Below, one piece after another: positions 1-11,045 of a DNA stretch of 64,000 bases. Origin of the DNA: Plasmodiophora brassicae (lineage: Eukaryota; Endomyxa; Phytomyxea; Plasmodiophorida; Plasmodiophoridae); contig JASFAU010000009.1 of the NCBI GenBank assembly GCA_039704465.1, positions 1,054,001-1,118,000 on the forward strand, in the 5' to 3' direction. Positions within the stretch are counted from its first letter, which is position 1; the number at the start of each line of letters is the position of its first letter. A model generated the notes under the pieces. It was not told the origin of the DNA. It did not search any database and worked only from the letters and a program-made list of their open reading frames with translations. The position numbers and the translations under genes were made by a program.

Positions 1-1532
1 CGCTGGACAGAAGATACCCAATCCCGTACTTGTTGCTGTAGTTCAGTATCTTCACGATGCGGGTACAGATTTGCCACGATGGGGAAGGTCGGTTTCTGGG
101 TGGCTCCTTCACGAAGCTGCTGTCGATGGCTCGATGCGCTGCAGTAAGGTCGTTCCGAACGGCGCGCGAGTAGATATTCTCCTGGTCGGTTGTGCTGGAC
201 GAATTGGGCATCGAAGGGACGTGGTTCTTTTCGAATGGGTTTGTGGTTAACGCAGACAAAGGCAAGGACGTCGGCGTTTTCGAGAACGTGAAGAACGGAT
301 GACGACGAATTTCGGCGAGCGTCGCTCGCTGCTCGGGATTAAGAACCAGCATCTTCGAAATTAGGTCCTTGGCCGATGCAGAAATCGATACATTCACGGG
401 ATACTCGTACGAATTAGCACGAATCCGAGCGTACGTCTCCTTCAGGTTCGCCGTCTCGAATGGGGGCTTCCCTTTCCGCAATGTCACAACACGACAAAAG
501 CAAGGTGGAGGCGAAACCGTTACCAGTCAGCATCGTAAACGTTATGACGCCTAACGACCACACGTCTACCTCGAAACTGTGGCCGCCGCTGCGGTTCTCC
601 AGTATTTCAGGCGCTGCGAGTAACGGGTCAGCGACGGGTGCCGTCAAGGAGAGCAGGCAGGCTTCGCACCGATGTAGTTTGGCGTTCCGCTGCCATCAAC
701 GTTAATCGGTGTCAACAGATTGATACAGGTGCGGTCTGTTACCATATCGTCGTCTTTCGCTCGCCGTCTTCGCTGATTCTGGCGGCGAGGCCGAAGTCGC
801 CCATCTTGATCCGCAGCTCGTCGTGCAGGAACAGGTTGCCAAGCTTAACGTCTCGATGGATGACGCGTTGCGCCCGCAGATACTCGAGCACGTCAATAAC
901 TTGCGCGAGGAAGTACTGGGCCTCCTACACGTCACGAGGGGAACCATTGAAACCCCCCCAATGTCGTGGTGAAGCAGACTCGTACCGGCTGAGTGAGCCT
1001 GCCACGTGACTTGACCATTTCCATCAAGGTCTGGTGTTTGCAACGCTCCAGCAGGATGTACACGTTGTCCGGGTCCTCTTCAAATGACGGCATTCGGTGA
1101 CTCTTTAACGAGCACTGCTGGGTGCAACGTACCAAAGAAATGGTGGAATTTAACGATCCCCGGATGGTCGAGGCTGCGGTGAATGCGAATTTCGGTGATG
1201 AGCTGGACAGATGTCAGTGGAGCCGCCATGATGATGCAGTGCACGACACACCTTCGTCTTCGCATTGGAATTAGACAATGACACTTTAGGGACGACTTTC
1301 CCAGCGAACGTTTTGAACGAATCCATCGACGTCATCTCATAGCACATCGCGAACCCTCCCTGATGGCGCCAGGCCGTCACTCATCAGCGCCCATGCGTCA
1401 GCGCCCGGGTCGCATTCGGCCACCCACCTTGCCCAGCAAATTGCCAACCGTGTACCGTCGGCCATCCGCCTGCCCGGTGCTCCGCTCGACGACGACGGCG
1501 CCCGGCGCCAGCGTCGCTGTTGACGTTGCCAT
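1..1532 (-). CDS. PLK: Polo-like kinase, 3' end outside window
   Basis: Ser/Thr kinase of the Polo family, which acts at centrosomes, kinetochores and cytokinesis. Read on the minus strand from the ATG at 1532. Eight exons join in frame across seven introns at 1360-1427, 1203-1251, 1078-1132, 925-985, 690-742, 614-669 and 472-523 (49-68 nt). Joined exons show the Polo glycine loop LLGKGGFAMCYE, the helix-C segment TEIRIHRSLDHPGIVKF, the catalytic loop VIHRDVKLGNLFL, MGDFGLAARI, the activation segment GTPNYIAPEILE and DVWSLGVITFTMLTGKPPFE. A linker of about 80 residues follows, and the first polo box begins (LNYSNKYGIGYLL) just before the sequence ends at base 1. The MATSTATLAPG start is chosen because the kinase domain begins about 25 residues later and an upstream in-frame ATG adds only a basic stretch. 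The C-terminal polo boxes lie outside the window. Family assignment is firm. Confidence 0.93.
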
Positions 1533-1883
1533 GCGGGCATCCAAGGCCTGCCTGCAGGTGACCCGCAGGGGGCGACGCAAACTTCAAAAACGCCTCAAAA
1601 CGCCCGCCATTTTTCTGCCGCCTTTTGGGTGGACACCGACCATTGACCAGCCAACTCGTCCTGCGACCGCCTGTCCAGTGGGCATGGCCCCTCCCCGATG
1701 GCGGTTGCCAGGTACCAGATGCCCCGTCACGTTCTTTGACGACAGGCCTGCCAAAGCTGTAGTGCCTGCTGCGACTAACGGCGGCTGGAAGAGCACCCAC
1801 GTACCAAAAACAGCGGCGCATGGCCGCATGCGCGCAAAGGTGCGCGGCAACCGCTCGGCGCGAAGCCTCGACCCGGATCAGCA
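1533..1883. promoter_or_regulatory. Divergent intergenic region PLK / GT61
   Basis: A 351-bp gap separates two divergently transcribed genes, so it probably holds both promoters. I see no obvious TATA box or repeat. Confidence 0.4.
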
Positions 1884-3296
1884 ATGCGATTGCAACATCA
1901 GGGCGATGTACGAACCCGCCGATGTGTCGTGGTCGGGCTGACGATCGGCTTCGGCGCGACCGTGCTCATCCAGGCGTACTTCATCATGTACGCGCTGGAG
2001 GGCACCTTCTCTCCCAAACCGCAAGCCGGCGACGTTCTTGCGACGGATGCGCCTTCGCGTTCAGTTCCTCAACGCCGTCTTTCATTCGATGTCTCCGTAT
2101 GGACAGAGCCGCAGACATCGACCTGTGGAAGGCTGTTCGCCAATGGGTTTAGCGATGCCGTCGCCGAATGCTCGCCGGCATTACGCTGCTCGAGGAATCC
2201 GACGTCATTGGCGACGCTCTGCATTGCCGACGACCTGGTCATCGATCGGTCATTTGTTTCGGTGTCGGCGGGTGGTGAACCCATTGAGGAGGTCGCCGGG
2301 CGCGATGAAGCAGAGGAATTCCCGGTCTACCGCAAAGGCGCTCTAGCGTTATCTGATGCCGGGTCCTGTTCAGCGGAACGATTCGACGGCAACACTTTCC
2401 CCCATCATCTGGCGTTGATGTTGAGCAGCCTAACAAACGGCGCCAGCGATGACGTTCTTGACGGGATCACACTGCTCGTGACCCGGTACGAATACGCGAA
2501 CCTGTACCATACGATGACGGACTGGTACAACACGTTCCAGGCCTGGATGATGGCAATCGGTGACGCAAAGCAAGACGAGCCTCTACGAATCGTGTTCGTT
2601 GACGGGCACAGCAGCGGTGCTCTCGACAAGGTCTGGGGCGCTTTGTTCGGCGTCGAACCCGTCTACATCTCGTCGCTGTCACAGCGGGTCCGCTTCGGTC
2701 ATGCTGTCTTCGTGCCAGTTGGGTACACAAGCGCTCTGTCCCTCGGTACCATGCAGGTCGGCTCACAGTGCAGTCGACAACCTGCTCTCGTTCATTTCGC
2801 CAACTATTTCATGGAGCACGTGGGAGGGCCACCTGCCGCTGTTGTTCCCAAGCGTCCCGTGATCCTCTTTGTCGTTCGACGAGACTACCTGGCACATCCA
2901 CGGATAGGTGCGCGGAAGGCAGAGCGAAAGATTCGCAACGAGGACGAGCTTGTGGGTGCCGCACAACAAGCGTTCCCCGATGTGGACGTGGAGAAAGTCG
3001 CATTCGAGGAGATGGACGTCTCTGAACAAGTCGTCGCTGTGCACCGCGCCACGGTCGTCGTCGGCGTGCACGGCGCCGGCCTGACTCACATCCTGTTCGC
3101 CAGGGGCGGTGCCGCCCTGATCGAGCTGATGCCGCCGGAATACGCCGGCCGCCAGCACTTCCAGTTCATCTCCCGCTTCATCGGCTGCCGGTACGTCGCC
3201 GTCCCCGTCCAACCTTCCGACCGCGATGGCTACCATCAGGTTCCCATCCGACCCGTCATCTCCGAGATCGCCCAATCGCTAAACAGAGTCGTATGA
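1884..3296 (+). CDS. GT61-family glycosyltransferase, type II membrane protein
   Basis: Intronless, 470 residues. A short basic N-terminus precedes one hydrophobic segment (about residues 15-38, GLTIGFGATVLIQAYFIMYA), as expected for a Golgi signal anchor. The lumenal part carries the GT61/DUF563 signature near residues 390-430: VVGVHGAGLTHILFARGGA followed by ALIELMPPEY. The family includes EOGT, plant xylan xylosyl/arabinosyl transferases and related enzymes that add sugars to glycans or glycoproteins. Donor and acceptor cannot be told from sequence. The length suits a complete protein. The gene ends in TGA, and the next candidate gene starts about 130 bp downstream on the same strand. The family call is confident; the substrate is unknown. 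Confidence 0.85.
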   Translation: MRLQHQGDVRTRRCVVVGLTIGFGATVLIQAYFIMYALEGTFSPKPQAGDVLATDAPSRSVPQRRLSFDVSVWTEPQTSTCGRLFANGFSDAVAECSPALRCSRNPTSLATLCIADDLVIDRSFVSVSAGGEPIEEVAGRDEAEEFPVYRKGALALSDAGSCSAERFDGNTFPHHLALMLSSLTNGASDDVLDGITLLVTRYEYANLYHTMTDWYNTFQAWMMAIGDAKQDEPLRIVFVDGHSSGALDKVWGALFGVEPVYISSLSQRVRFGHAVFVPVGYTSALSLGTMQVGSQCSRQPALVHFANYFMEHVGGPPAAVVPKRPVILFVVRRDYLAHPRIGARKAERKIRNEDELVGAAQQAFPDVDVEKVAFEEMDVSEQVVAVHRATVVVGVHGAGLTHILFARGGAALIELMPPEYAGRQHFQFISRFIGCRYVAVPVQPSDRDGYHQVPIRPVISEIAQSLNRVV

Positions 3297-3429
3297 CCTT
3301 TTCGGCGTTGTGTCGCCGAGAAAACATTCGTTGTTGGAACATGGTCCCGGAGTTCTGCGGAATATTCCGACGCAGTTTGGGCGACAGCGCCAGTGGACTG
3401 TGGAGGACAGTTGCAGCTCGAATGTCGAG

Positions 3430-3838
3430 ATGATCGTCGATCCGGTGGCATCGGCGCGTGCGAACGGCGGCTGGCCTGCGATGGACCCGGCCCATCGGCA
3501 GCAGCGTGCGGCAGCACCCGCGAACCTGGTCCAGCTCGAGCAGTCGGTGCGGAAACTGGCGATCCAGGAGCCCGTGTTCGTACCGCCGCCCGTCGAATAC
3601 CGTCTACCGCCCCAGCCGCCGCCCCGACGCATGGCGCCCGAGGACGCCCCCGGTATCGACTCGTTATTATCCTCTTCCAGGTATGGCTTCATGGCGTACG
3701 TGCTGATGCCCGTTCTAACGCGTTCTTGCGCATAGTTTGCTGGAGAGGTTAGCGCGTCAGCAAATGTTTCAGGAGATGAAACGACGGAACGGCGCCGAAG
3801 ATCAGCAGTCCCGAATGGATCAAATGGACGTAGAGTGA
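3430..3838 (+). CDS. Small proline- and glutamine-rich protein, function unknown
   Basis: Two exons (3430-3680, 3736-3838) joined over a 55-nt GT-AG intron give 117 residues in one frame. The start ATG is the first in frame after GT61. The middle is Pro-rich (VPPPVEYRLPPQPPPRR) and the end is a charged amphipathic helix (LLERLARQQMFQEMKRR) rich in Gln and Met. No family recognised. The frame-perfect splice is the main reason to call it a gene. It lies between GT61 and the kinase, all on the plus strand. Confidence 0.55.
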
Positions 3839-4049
3839 ATATACATTATTGTGTTGCCCGTTTGATTAGGGATTGATCGCTAGGCGTAAATGTGACACGA
3901 TCGATCGCATGGGGTAGGTGTCCGGATCGACCTTAACGACAAATCCGTAGCGAAGAGCCTTGTCGCGTCGAAGCGACTGGCTGGGCACCACGTCACGCGC
4001 TCGTCGTCTCCCAGACGCATGCTGAATTGAAACGCCATCGACGAGGACG

Positions 4050-5820
4050 ATGCACGACCCGCCGCCGTCGTCGCGCCTGCGACAACGTGGGCTTTACTCG
4101 CAGTACAAAGCGATCAGCCAATATTACCTAATCGGAAAGACGATCGGGGAAGGGACGTTTGGCAAGGTGAAGAAGGGCGTGCACCGCCTGACACGGGTCA
4201 AGGTCGCCATCAAGATCCTGGAGAAGAGCAGGATCGTCGACGTCGACGATGTCGAGCGGGTGTCCCGCGAGATACACATCCTGAAGCATCTGAAGCACCC
4301 GAACATCATCAACCTGTACGAGGTCATCGACACGAAGCGCTTCGTGTTCCTGATCATGGAGTACGCGTCCGGCGGCGAACTGTTCGACTTCATCGTCAAG
4401 CACAACCGGGTCGACGAGGAGGCCGCCGCCGTCTTCTTCCACCAGATCATCAACGGCATGGAGTACTGCCACAACTCCAACGTCATCCACCGCGACCTGA
4501 AGCCGGAGAACCTGCTCCTCGACGCCCAGTCCAACGTCAAGATCGTCGACTTCGGCCTGGGCAACATCCAGAATTCCAGCAGCGGCCTACTCTCCACCGC
4601 ATGCGGGTCGCCGTGCTATGCGCCACCCGAAATGATCCAGGGCAAGCCCTATCGCGGCAGCCAAAGCGATATCTGGTCGACGGGCGTCATCCTGTATGCC
4701 CTCGTCTGCGGGTACCTCCCGTTCGAGGACCCGAACACGTCGGCCCTGTACAAGAAGATCTGCCGCGGGCAGTACGAATGTCCCGACTTCATATCCCCTG
4801 CCGTCCGCGATCTGATCAGCCGCATCCTGAACACGGACCCTGATCGGCGCCTCACCGTCGAAGAGATCCGCCTGCACCCTTGGTACTGCCTGGCCGGCGT
4901 CGTCGTTCAAAGGGAACATTGGGCTGACATCCACCAGGTACGCACAGGTGTCGTGCGACACGGACCCGGGTCGGACGATCGCGCCCGGCAAGCACGGCTG
5001 CGCCGACGACCCGCTGTGCGACGACGTGATCAGCGAGATGCGCGAGATGCGCTACGACATCAACGCCGTCGTCGACAGCGTGCTGCACCAGCGCCACGAC
5101 CACAACCACGGCACGTACCAGCTGCTGCTGTACCGGTACCGGCTCGGGCTGCAACCCGCACTGCGTGGCGCGCCTCGGCCCGGCTCGGTGACGCAGCGAC
5201 AGTTCATCCCCGCACCTCCGCCGCAACCGTCCGGCGCTATCACGTCCCGTCGGCCCACCTCCTCCAGGCGACGTGTGCCGGTCGGCGTCATGGATCGCGA
5301 CATGCTGCTAGGAAACGGCGTGTCGCCGGCGCCGGCATTGCCGGATCCTGTCTCGTCGAGGAAGGTCCCGGTGCTGCCGCTGACGAGCGTCGACCGCACG
5401 GTGACGGAGTTCGTGATGACGCCGATGAAGGCGAGCGCACGTCGCACGCCGGTCCCGCCGTCAACAGCGAGGCGCACCACGACTCGTACGGAAGGGTTGT
5501 CTCCAACGTCGCCGGTTGCAAAGATCTACGCGCGTCCAAGAGCGTCCCAACATGGAAGAGGAACTGGAGCCCGAACGGCGCGATTACCGATGGCGATCTC
5601 AGGGACGGCAGCGGTACCGAAAAGCGCACGTACTGTCGTACCGATGGAGTTCTGCCCGACTCCGCCGGCGACAGGGCGCCCGAAAGGGTACGCAGTGGGG
5701 CGACGAGGGACGGCCATCAAGAAGGTCGTCAGCGTATACCGGTCGTTGTTCAACAACAGGGAGCACAACAATACGGTCCATCAGCGTTTCGCGTCGATGG
5801 CCGCCGCCTGGCGTCTATGA
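4050..5820 (+). CDS. AMPK/SNF1-related Ser/Thr kinase (CAMKL group)
   Basis: Exons 4050-4882 and 4938-5820 (intron 55 nt) encode 571 residues. The kinase domain spans about residues 25-280: loop GEGTFGKV, lysine in VAIKIL, HRDLKPENLLLD, VDFGLGN, and activation loop LLSTACGSPCYAPPEM with the threonine that upstream LKB1-type kinases phosphorylate in this family. The splice restores HPWYAQVSCD at the end of the kinase lobe. A UBA-like autoinhibitory segment follows (CDDVISEMREMRYDINAVVDSV then a TYQLLLYRYRL helix), then a long Pro/Ser/Thr-rich basic tail ending in an N-rich segment. This layout matches SNF1/AMPK alpha and MARK/SIK kinases, regulators of energy and polarity. The exact subfamily is open, and the tail is too divergent for me to recognise a KA1 domain. 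Stop TGA. Confidence 0.88.
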
Positions 5821-5869
5821 GTAATACAGTGCAACGGCGAACGATTCGGCAGGTTGGCTAGGGTATATT

Positions 5870-7295
5870 TCATTGCCGGACGATCGGGACAGCGACCGAT
5901 GGCGATGATGCCTGGTTGACCCTCCGGTTGCACAGTCTGGCGCAGTGTCAGTCGATAAGCAAATCCGGCAGGAGAGGGTCGCCTACGGGCACTGTTCGTG
6001 GTTGGTGAACCACGTCCTGATGCAGTTGTTGTGGAAATGATGACCGCAAGGGAGCACGAGCAGGTCATCGCTCGAACTATAGTCGTCAAGGCAGACCACG
6101 CACCTGAAAGGCCTGATATCAGTGCGGTTCGGGCCATGCGTTCATTTGCGCGCGACGTACTGCGAATCAGCTGGTTCCAACCGAAGGTCACCAGCCTTCT
6201 TCTTCTGCGTGTTCGCATCGATGTCGTCGGGCGACAAGCCCTGAATGACTGGCGACGCGTACATCTCGATCATGACGCCATGGTTCCGTCTCTGACGACC
6301 AGATCAGAAGCAGCATCAGCTGGCAAACGCCCGAGGCCTTACCGCCAGAATAACGCAGAGCGCGGCGATCATACAAAGCGCAAGCAGGATTGCGGCGCCA
6401 ATCGTCCCGGCGAGAGATAATTGGTACACGTCGAACGAGTCATCTGTGCGCACGACGGATCAGGACGGTCTAAGGGCGACCACACGTTGGTACCGACAGT
6501 TGCTGTCGAAGCGGAGCAGGAAATCGGACCTGCCATTGCTATGCAAGGGAACATCGAACCGGATGAAGGAACTCGCTAGGCTCTGCACGAGGACGCGCTG
6601 GGCACTGCCTGGCGGGGCCTGATTTTCGTTCCCCGGGAGCGGGAACTTTCGGTCGAAGACGCCGTCCATCTGGCCGTCGAAACTGCACACGACGAGGCCA
6701 ACATCAGCGCCGCCAGCCTGACATTGCATTAGGGACGCAGCTGCCGAGACAATGACGTTTCTCTCACCGGTTGCAGTGTGACCAGCGCCGGCAACCAATT
6801 CTGCTGAAACCGCAATCCGAATGCCATGGCGGCGCCGCCGGTAGACAGCTGACCCGGGGTATCATGGCCAGGCTGCAGGAGCGTGCCCTGTAGCGCTCTC
6901 ACTACAATGGGTATAGAGCCGACGGCAGGCCCTCTGATAGCTATTGCCATCTTGCAGGGGCCCATTCCGGTTTGATTGCATGCAGCGTCGACCGGGCGCC
7001 CATCGTATTCCGGGTTGGTGGACAGGAAGAACTGTGTGCTCCTGGACGTGGATAAGGGGAGCGCGACGGATCCATCGCCAATGTTGACGATGGCAGCCGG
7101 ACGCGTATCGTTGATAACGATGAAGGCGAAGGCGTTGCGCCAGTCCAGTGAGAATGGGATACTGATGGGGAGAGCCCCCGCAGCGCCTTCGAATATAACG
7201 GGTCCGGATGACCCCGATGCAGAGAACACTGAGGCTAGGGGTTGTGCGCTGGCAACTGTCAAAAGCACCAGGTGCACTAGTTGTGCGACGATCAT
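5870..7295 (-). CDS. Single-pass membrane RING-H2 protein, likely E3 ubiquitin ligase
   Basis: Starts at 7295 with a signal peptide (MIVAQLVHLVLLTVASAQ). A lumenal domain of about 300 residues follows, then a transmembrane helix near 6420-6350 (TIGAAILLALCMIAALCVIL), a short cytosolic linker, and a C-terminal RING-H2: CVVCLDDYSSSDD, LPCGHHFHNNCIRTWF, and CPLC completed only after splicing the 50-nt intron 5937-5986. Other introns lie near 6730-6780, 6300-6350 and 6110-6160. One junction near 6440-6490 is unresolved because a TGA sits between two good coding blocks. The topology resembles Goliath/RNF13/PA-TM-RING ligases of endosomes, but I do not recognise a PA domain with certainty. The stop is TGA at 5870-5872. 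Confidence 0.8.
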
Positions 7296-7909
7296 TGGCC
7301 AAGGGCAGCTCGGTTCGGCAATTTTCGACCGATGCGGATCGCACGTTTGATCCGCCCGAAGGAGTTGCGCCCCGGCGCACCGGGGTGGCGCTGAGATCAG
7401 TCACAAACCGTCTGCAACACTTGCAGCAGGTTGCTTCCAGCAAGACAATTCGCGAATCACCAGCACCACGCGTGTGACGGGAATATGATGTATTCCTGCA
7501 GATATGCAGATATCAAACACCACGGCAAAGAGCGCGGGTTCGGACGGCGCCGTTCATACAACCTGCAGGTAGTATGTGCCAGATCTGCATACATCAGCCC
7601 CCTCGGAATAACGAATTTTATTGCATGCCTAAAAGCGACTAAAAGGATCTACTCGAGGGCGACAGGAGTCGGGTTGGACGTTTGGTAAACCTACGGGTAT
7701 CCTGTCCTGGGACTGCTGCCATGCGGCTCATTAGTCATTAATTAGTGGTTAACCTTGAACTTGGGCATTCCACGAATATGTGGCGAGGCGATAACCCACG
7801 TTGCGCACTGTCTGCGTTCAGACAGTCAATTCGTAGCGGTTTCACAGAGGGCCATTTTGAGTGCCTACAAGTCAAAATGGTGGGCTGAGCTTATCGGAAC
7901 CAGGCAGCT
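7296..7909. other. Intergenic, no gene seen
   Basis: About 610 bp upstream of the RING gene and the tRNA array. Only short, unconvincing frames occur. It probably holds the RING promoter. Confidence 0.5.
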
Positions 7910-7982
7910 GCCGCCTTGGCCAAGTTGGTAAGGCGTTCCCTTAGTAAGGGAAAGATCGTGTGTTCGAGTCCCACAGGTGGCA
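7910..7982 (+). tRNA. tRNA-Thr (AGT), copy 1
   Basis: A 73-nt cloverleaf. The acceptor stem GCCGCCT pairs with AGGTGGC, the anticodon stem TTCCC/GGGAA flanks loop TTAGTAA (anticodon AGT, threonine), and the T-loop is TTCGAGT. A run of seven or more T just downstream is a Pol III terminator. One T-stem pair (T-C) is mismatched in all three copies. Confidence 0.9.
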
Positions 7983-8156
7983 CATGTTTTTTTGCACTCT
8001 CATGCAAACTTTTGCGCTCTTGCTGCCTCTTGCTCGAACTTTGGAGGGCAGAAACCACACAGGTCGCGCTCCGCTTGTTTGGGCCAGCCCTCTTGCTGCC
8101 TCTCCGTGTTACATCGTATCAAACCGGTTGAACTGCAGGCGACGCCAGGACCGTCA

Positions 8157-8229
8157 GCCGCCTTGGCCAAGTTGGTAAGGCGTTCCCTTAGTAAGGGAAA
8201 GATCGTGTGTTCGAATCCCACAGGTGGCA
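8157..8229 (+). tRNA. tRNA-Thr (AGT), copy 2
   Basis: Same as copy 1 except for one T-loop base (TTCGAAT). A T5 run follows about 10 nt downstream. Confidence 0.9.
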
Positions 8230-8424
8230 GATGATCATTTTTGTTTTCGACTCCGGCGTGCTCTGCCGCATTTTCCAGTATCCACATCATGACCATGCGT
8301 CCATGGCCCCATGTTCACAGAGAGGAGCCCCATTCGCTGGTGTCCAAACGTTTCTGCGTTTCCGTTGCGATTTTGGCCATCTGAACTGCGTGTCTTGACA
8401 GGTTTGATTCGATCCAAACCGTCA

Positions 8425-8497
8425 GCCGCCTTGGCCAAGTTGGTAAGGCGTTCCCTTAGTAAGGGAAAGATCGTGTGTTCGAATCCCACAGGTGGCA
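8425..8497 (+). tRNA. tRNA-Thr (AGT), copy 3
   Basis: Identical to copy 2. Its downstream flank (TTTTGTTTTCGACTCCGGCG) and a few upstream bases (ACCGTCAGCCGCC) match copy 2, so the two arose by local duplication. Confidence 0.9.
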
Positions 8498-9050
8498 GAT
8501 GACCGTTTTGTTTTCGACTCCGGCGTTTGCCCCATGTGGTTTGCAACCGCTGTAGCGCGTATTGCAGTGCCTCGGACAGGTTTCTGGTGTTACCACTGTG
8601 AGCGCAGACACTGATCACTACCATACTTCAAAAACTCTGCGAGTCACTGGAGTTCGTCAGGGTCCAGATTGACGATGAAACGTTTACGTTAGTGCGCGTG
8701 TCAACTGGGACCGTCTCGATCACTTCCCATTATCATACAGCAAGGAGTCGTATACAGAGGTGGCCATAGTTCTCTTTCTGCAGATACGTACACAATGCAA
8801 TTACACGGGACGCAGGCATGTTATCATCAAGAAAGGCGAACCATGTTCCAATGTCGGTACCATGCAGGCGTCGTCGGAAGGCACGCTGGTCGCCTATAGA
8901 TGACTGGAAAACCCACTCATCGAATGGATACTCTTGAGAGGATACAAATTAAAGCCATTGGCACTGTGGGATATTTCGTTCACCTCGGAATCAGTCCACT
9001 GGAAGCAGACATTACGTCCCTGATTACATCGAGCCAGATGCCCGCGCCAC
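8498..9050. other. Intergenic, no gene seen
   Basis: About 550 bp between the tRNA array and the lectin-like gene. No frame with convincing composition or splice pattern. Confidence 0.5.
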
Positions 9051-9059
9051 TGCGCCGAG

Positions 9060-10004
9060 CTGGACTAGGCGGCCGGCGACGTCGTCCTGGCGCAGTTCGG
9101 GACGAACGTGGCCGCTCTGCAGAAGAAGCTGGACCAGGACAACGTCGACCTGCGCAACCTGCAGGCGCAGCTCGCCCAGCTCCAGACGCGGCTCGAGGCG
9201 GTCCACGTCGACCTGGCCAACCAGAACCAGTACATCGCCAACGTCAAGGAGGGGACCAGCGCGCGCCAGAACGCGTACAACGCCTAGGTCGAGGCGCTGC
9301 ACAACAGCCTGAACGCGCTCGAGGCCGTCCGCGCCTACGTCATCGCCAACTTCGCCGGCGCGACGACGACGAACACGTGCGTGCCGACCCAAGGTCGGGC
9401 TGCAACCGCTGCCTGTACGACGACCAGTGCCACGAAGGGCAGTCGTACGCGGCGGTCGGCGTCTGCAACGACGCGTCGACCTAGGCGCCCCCAGCGACGG
9501 CAGCGCCGGCTCCCGCGTACATGCGCGCCCCTGGGACGGACCGGGTCCAGACCGTCCAGATGCTTCTGCCCGGCCAGTACATCATCAACCTGGTCAACCA
9601 TGGCACGCAGCACTACAAGTGGGTGGTCGTCTGTCTTCTGGGTCGTCCGGTCCCGCAGGTGGCGAAGCTCGACGATCTGCCTGGGCGACAGCTGGTCGTC
9701 TGGCGGCGCCGCTGACGTCCTGCACAGGTTGGTCATTCAGCCCGATTGCAACCTGGTCGAGGTCGGCAAGCTCGGCGGGCGCGACTACGCGTTCTGGGCG
9801 TCGAACACGGCCAACCTGGGCACCGACTGCCGTTTCGTGATCACGAACTCGAACATGGCTGTCGTGACGGGCGCCGGCCAGACCGTCTGGTCGTGGAACG
9901 GCCCGGCCAACGCGCAGCTGCCGGCCGTCCTCGTCATGCAGGGCGACGGCAACCTGGTCCTGTACACACACGACGGGCGCCCGGCCTGGGCGACGGAGAC
10001 GTGA
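9060..10004 (+). pseudogene. Bulb-type (GNA-like) mannose-binding lectin gene, apparently disrupted
   Basis: The 3' part is a clean B-lectin domain: exon to 9618, intron 9619-9727 (GTGGGT..CACAG, 109 nt), exon 9728-10004. The join gives MLLPGQYIINL, HYKLVIQPDCNLVEVG, FVITNSNMAVVTGAGQTVWS and LVMQGDGNLVLYTHDGRPAW, the beta-prism strands of curculin/GNA lectins. One sugar-binding motif (QGDGNLVLY) is intact and another has Cys for Gly (QPDCNLVEV). Upstream lies a coiled coil (about 9070-9285, heptads of Leu/Gln/Asn) and a Cys-rich stretch (CNRCLYDDQCHEG), interrupted by in-frame TAG codons at 9064, 9285 and 9482 and a frame change near 9395. No good 50-60 nt introns remove them. A decayed gene, assembly errors or an unusual exon structure remain possible. 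Confidence 0.55.
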
Positions 10005-10439
10005 CACTACGGCGATGGTCCCTGAATGCTCCTGAAGATGCAGAACAGCGTGACGGAGCGCAGCGCCCTGCGAGGCGCTCGCCGATATTGCAGTCCTGTT
10101 GTTGTGCCCCGACCATACCGGGTTTGCCTAGTTTCGTTTTCAGTACACAATATGCGGGCTGGTCACGTGCATGTATGCGATTGTTGATCATTGGAATCGA
10201 GACCCAGACGCCGGAGGACTTCAGAGCCCTAACAGGAGCGCCGCTGTTGCGGATTCCATCAACGTTCCAACGGCATATGCAGACGAGCACGCCACCATGG
10301 CGGCCAAGTATGACCGCATCCACCGCTGGCCAATCATCGAGTTCCTGGGCTCAACCCAGTCATAAAACGGAATATCCTGTTAGATGTTAAGATACTGGCG
10401 ATGTTCACATGGACTGATGGCAGACTAGGCAGACACGCA
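10005..10439. other. Intergenic, no gene seen
   Basis: About 435 bp after the lectin stop. A 64-codon plus-strand frame (10171-10365) exists but has no recognisable domain or splice support. Confidence 0.4.
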
Positions 10440-11045
10440 TCACTGACGGTGCAGCGGGAAAGAGAACACGACGTTCGACCATGCATGCAGCAGACTGCAA
10501 ATATAGTCGCCTTGTGCGAGCGCCAACAGAACCGGCGTAGCTGGTCCTGGGTTGCAAATCGCATGATTCAGGGCTGAAACAGCGACAGAGGCGTGGTGGA
10601 CATGGAAGCCTGATCCCTGGGGGATTCCTGACCTGACTGGAAGTGGAATCGGAGGCACACCTATGTTGAAAATCACTCAACATTGAAAATGCTGCGCATG
10701 CGTCAAAGTACGCGAATGCAACACACCGCCTTGAATGTGATCAACTCTCCAAAAACGGGCTTCGTCAATGATCTGGGAGGCTTCGTGCATCCGCGCCGCC
10801 TGTGCAGCCATCGGAACGCCCTGGAGGAATACGGCTTGCGGCGCAACGAGCGGATCGAGCGTCGGATCACCCGGTATTTCGGCAACTTTATCGACATAGG
10901 CGCGATATCCGTCGCTGGTAATCGAAGAGAATCGCACGTCCGTGAGGTCCTCGCCACGTAGCTTCTTGACGTATACGACACCGTCGAGGGCACGCAGACG
11001 GTCAATCCAGGCCCGGGAGAAGCGCGGTCGCCCCATCGTCGACAC
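10440..11045 (-). CDS. Conserved-looking hypothetical protein, 179 aa
   Basis: Exons 10727-11045 and 10440-10660 joined over a 66-nt GTGTGT..ATAG intron give one frame of 179 residues. The N-terminal half is mixed alpha/beta (WIDRLRALDGVVYVKKLRG, YRAYVDKVAEIPGDPTLDP). After the splice it reads GVPPIPLPVRSGIPQGSGFH and ends VVFSFPLHRQ. No signal peptide or membrane span. I do not recognise the family. The clean splice, which removes two stops, supports a real gene. Confidence 0.6.

Noticed and set aside
4124..4991. Long minus-strand frames over the AMPK-like kinase
   Set aside because: Antisense shadows of a GC-rich kinase sequence.
9060..9485. TAG read as an amino acid
   Set aside because: TAG is the natural stop in the HMG, eIF4E, ABC and solenoid genes, so no code change is supported.
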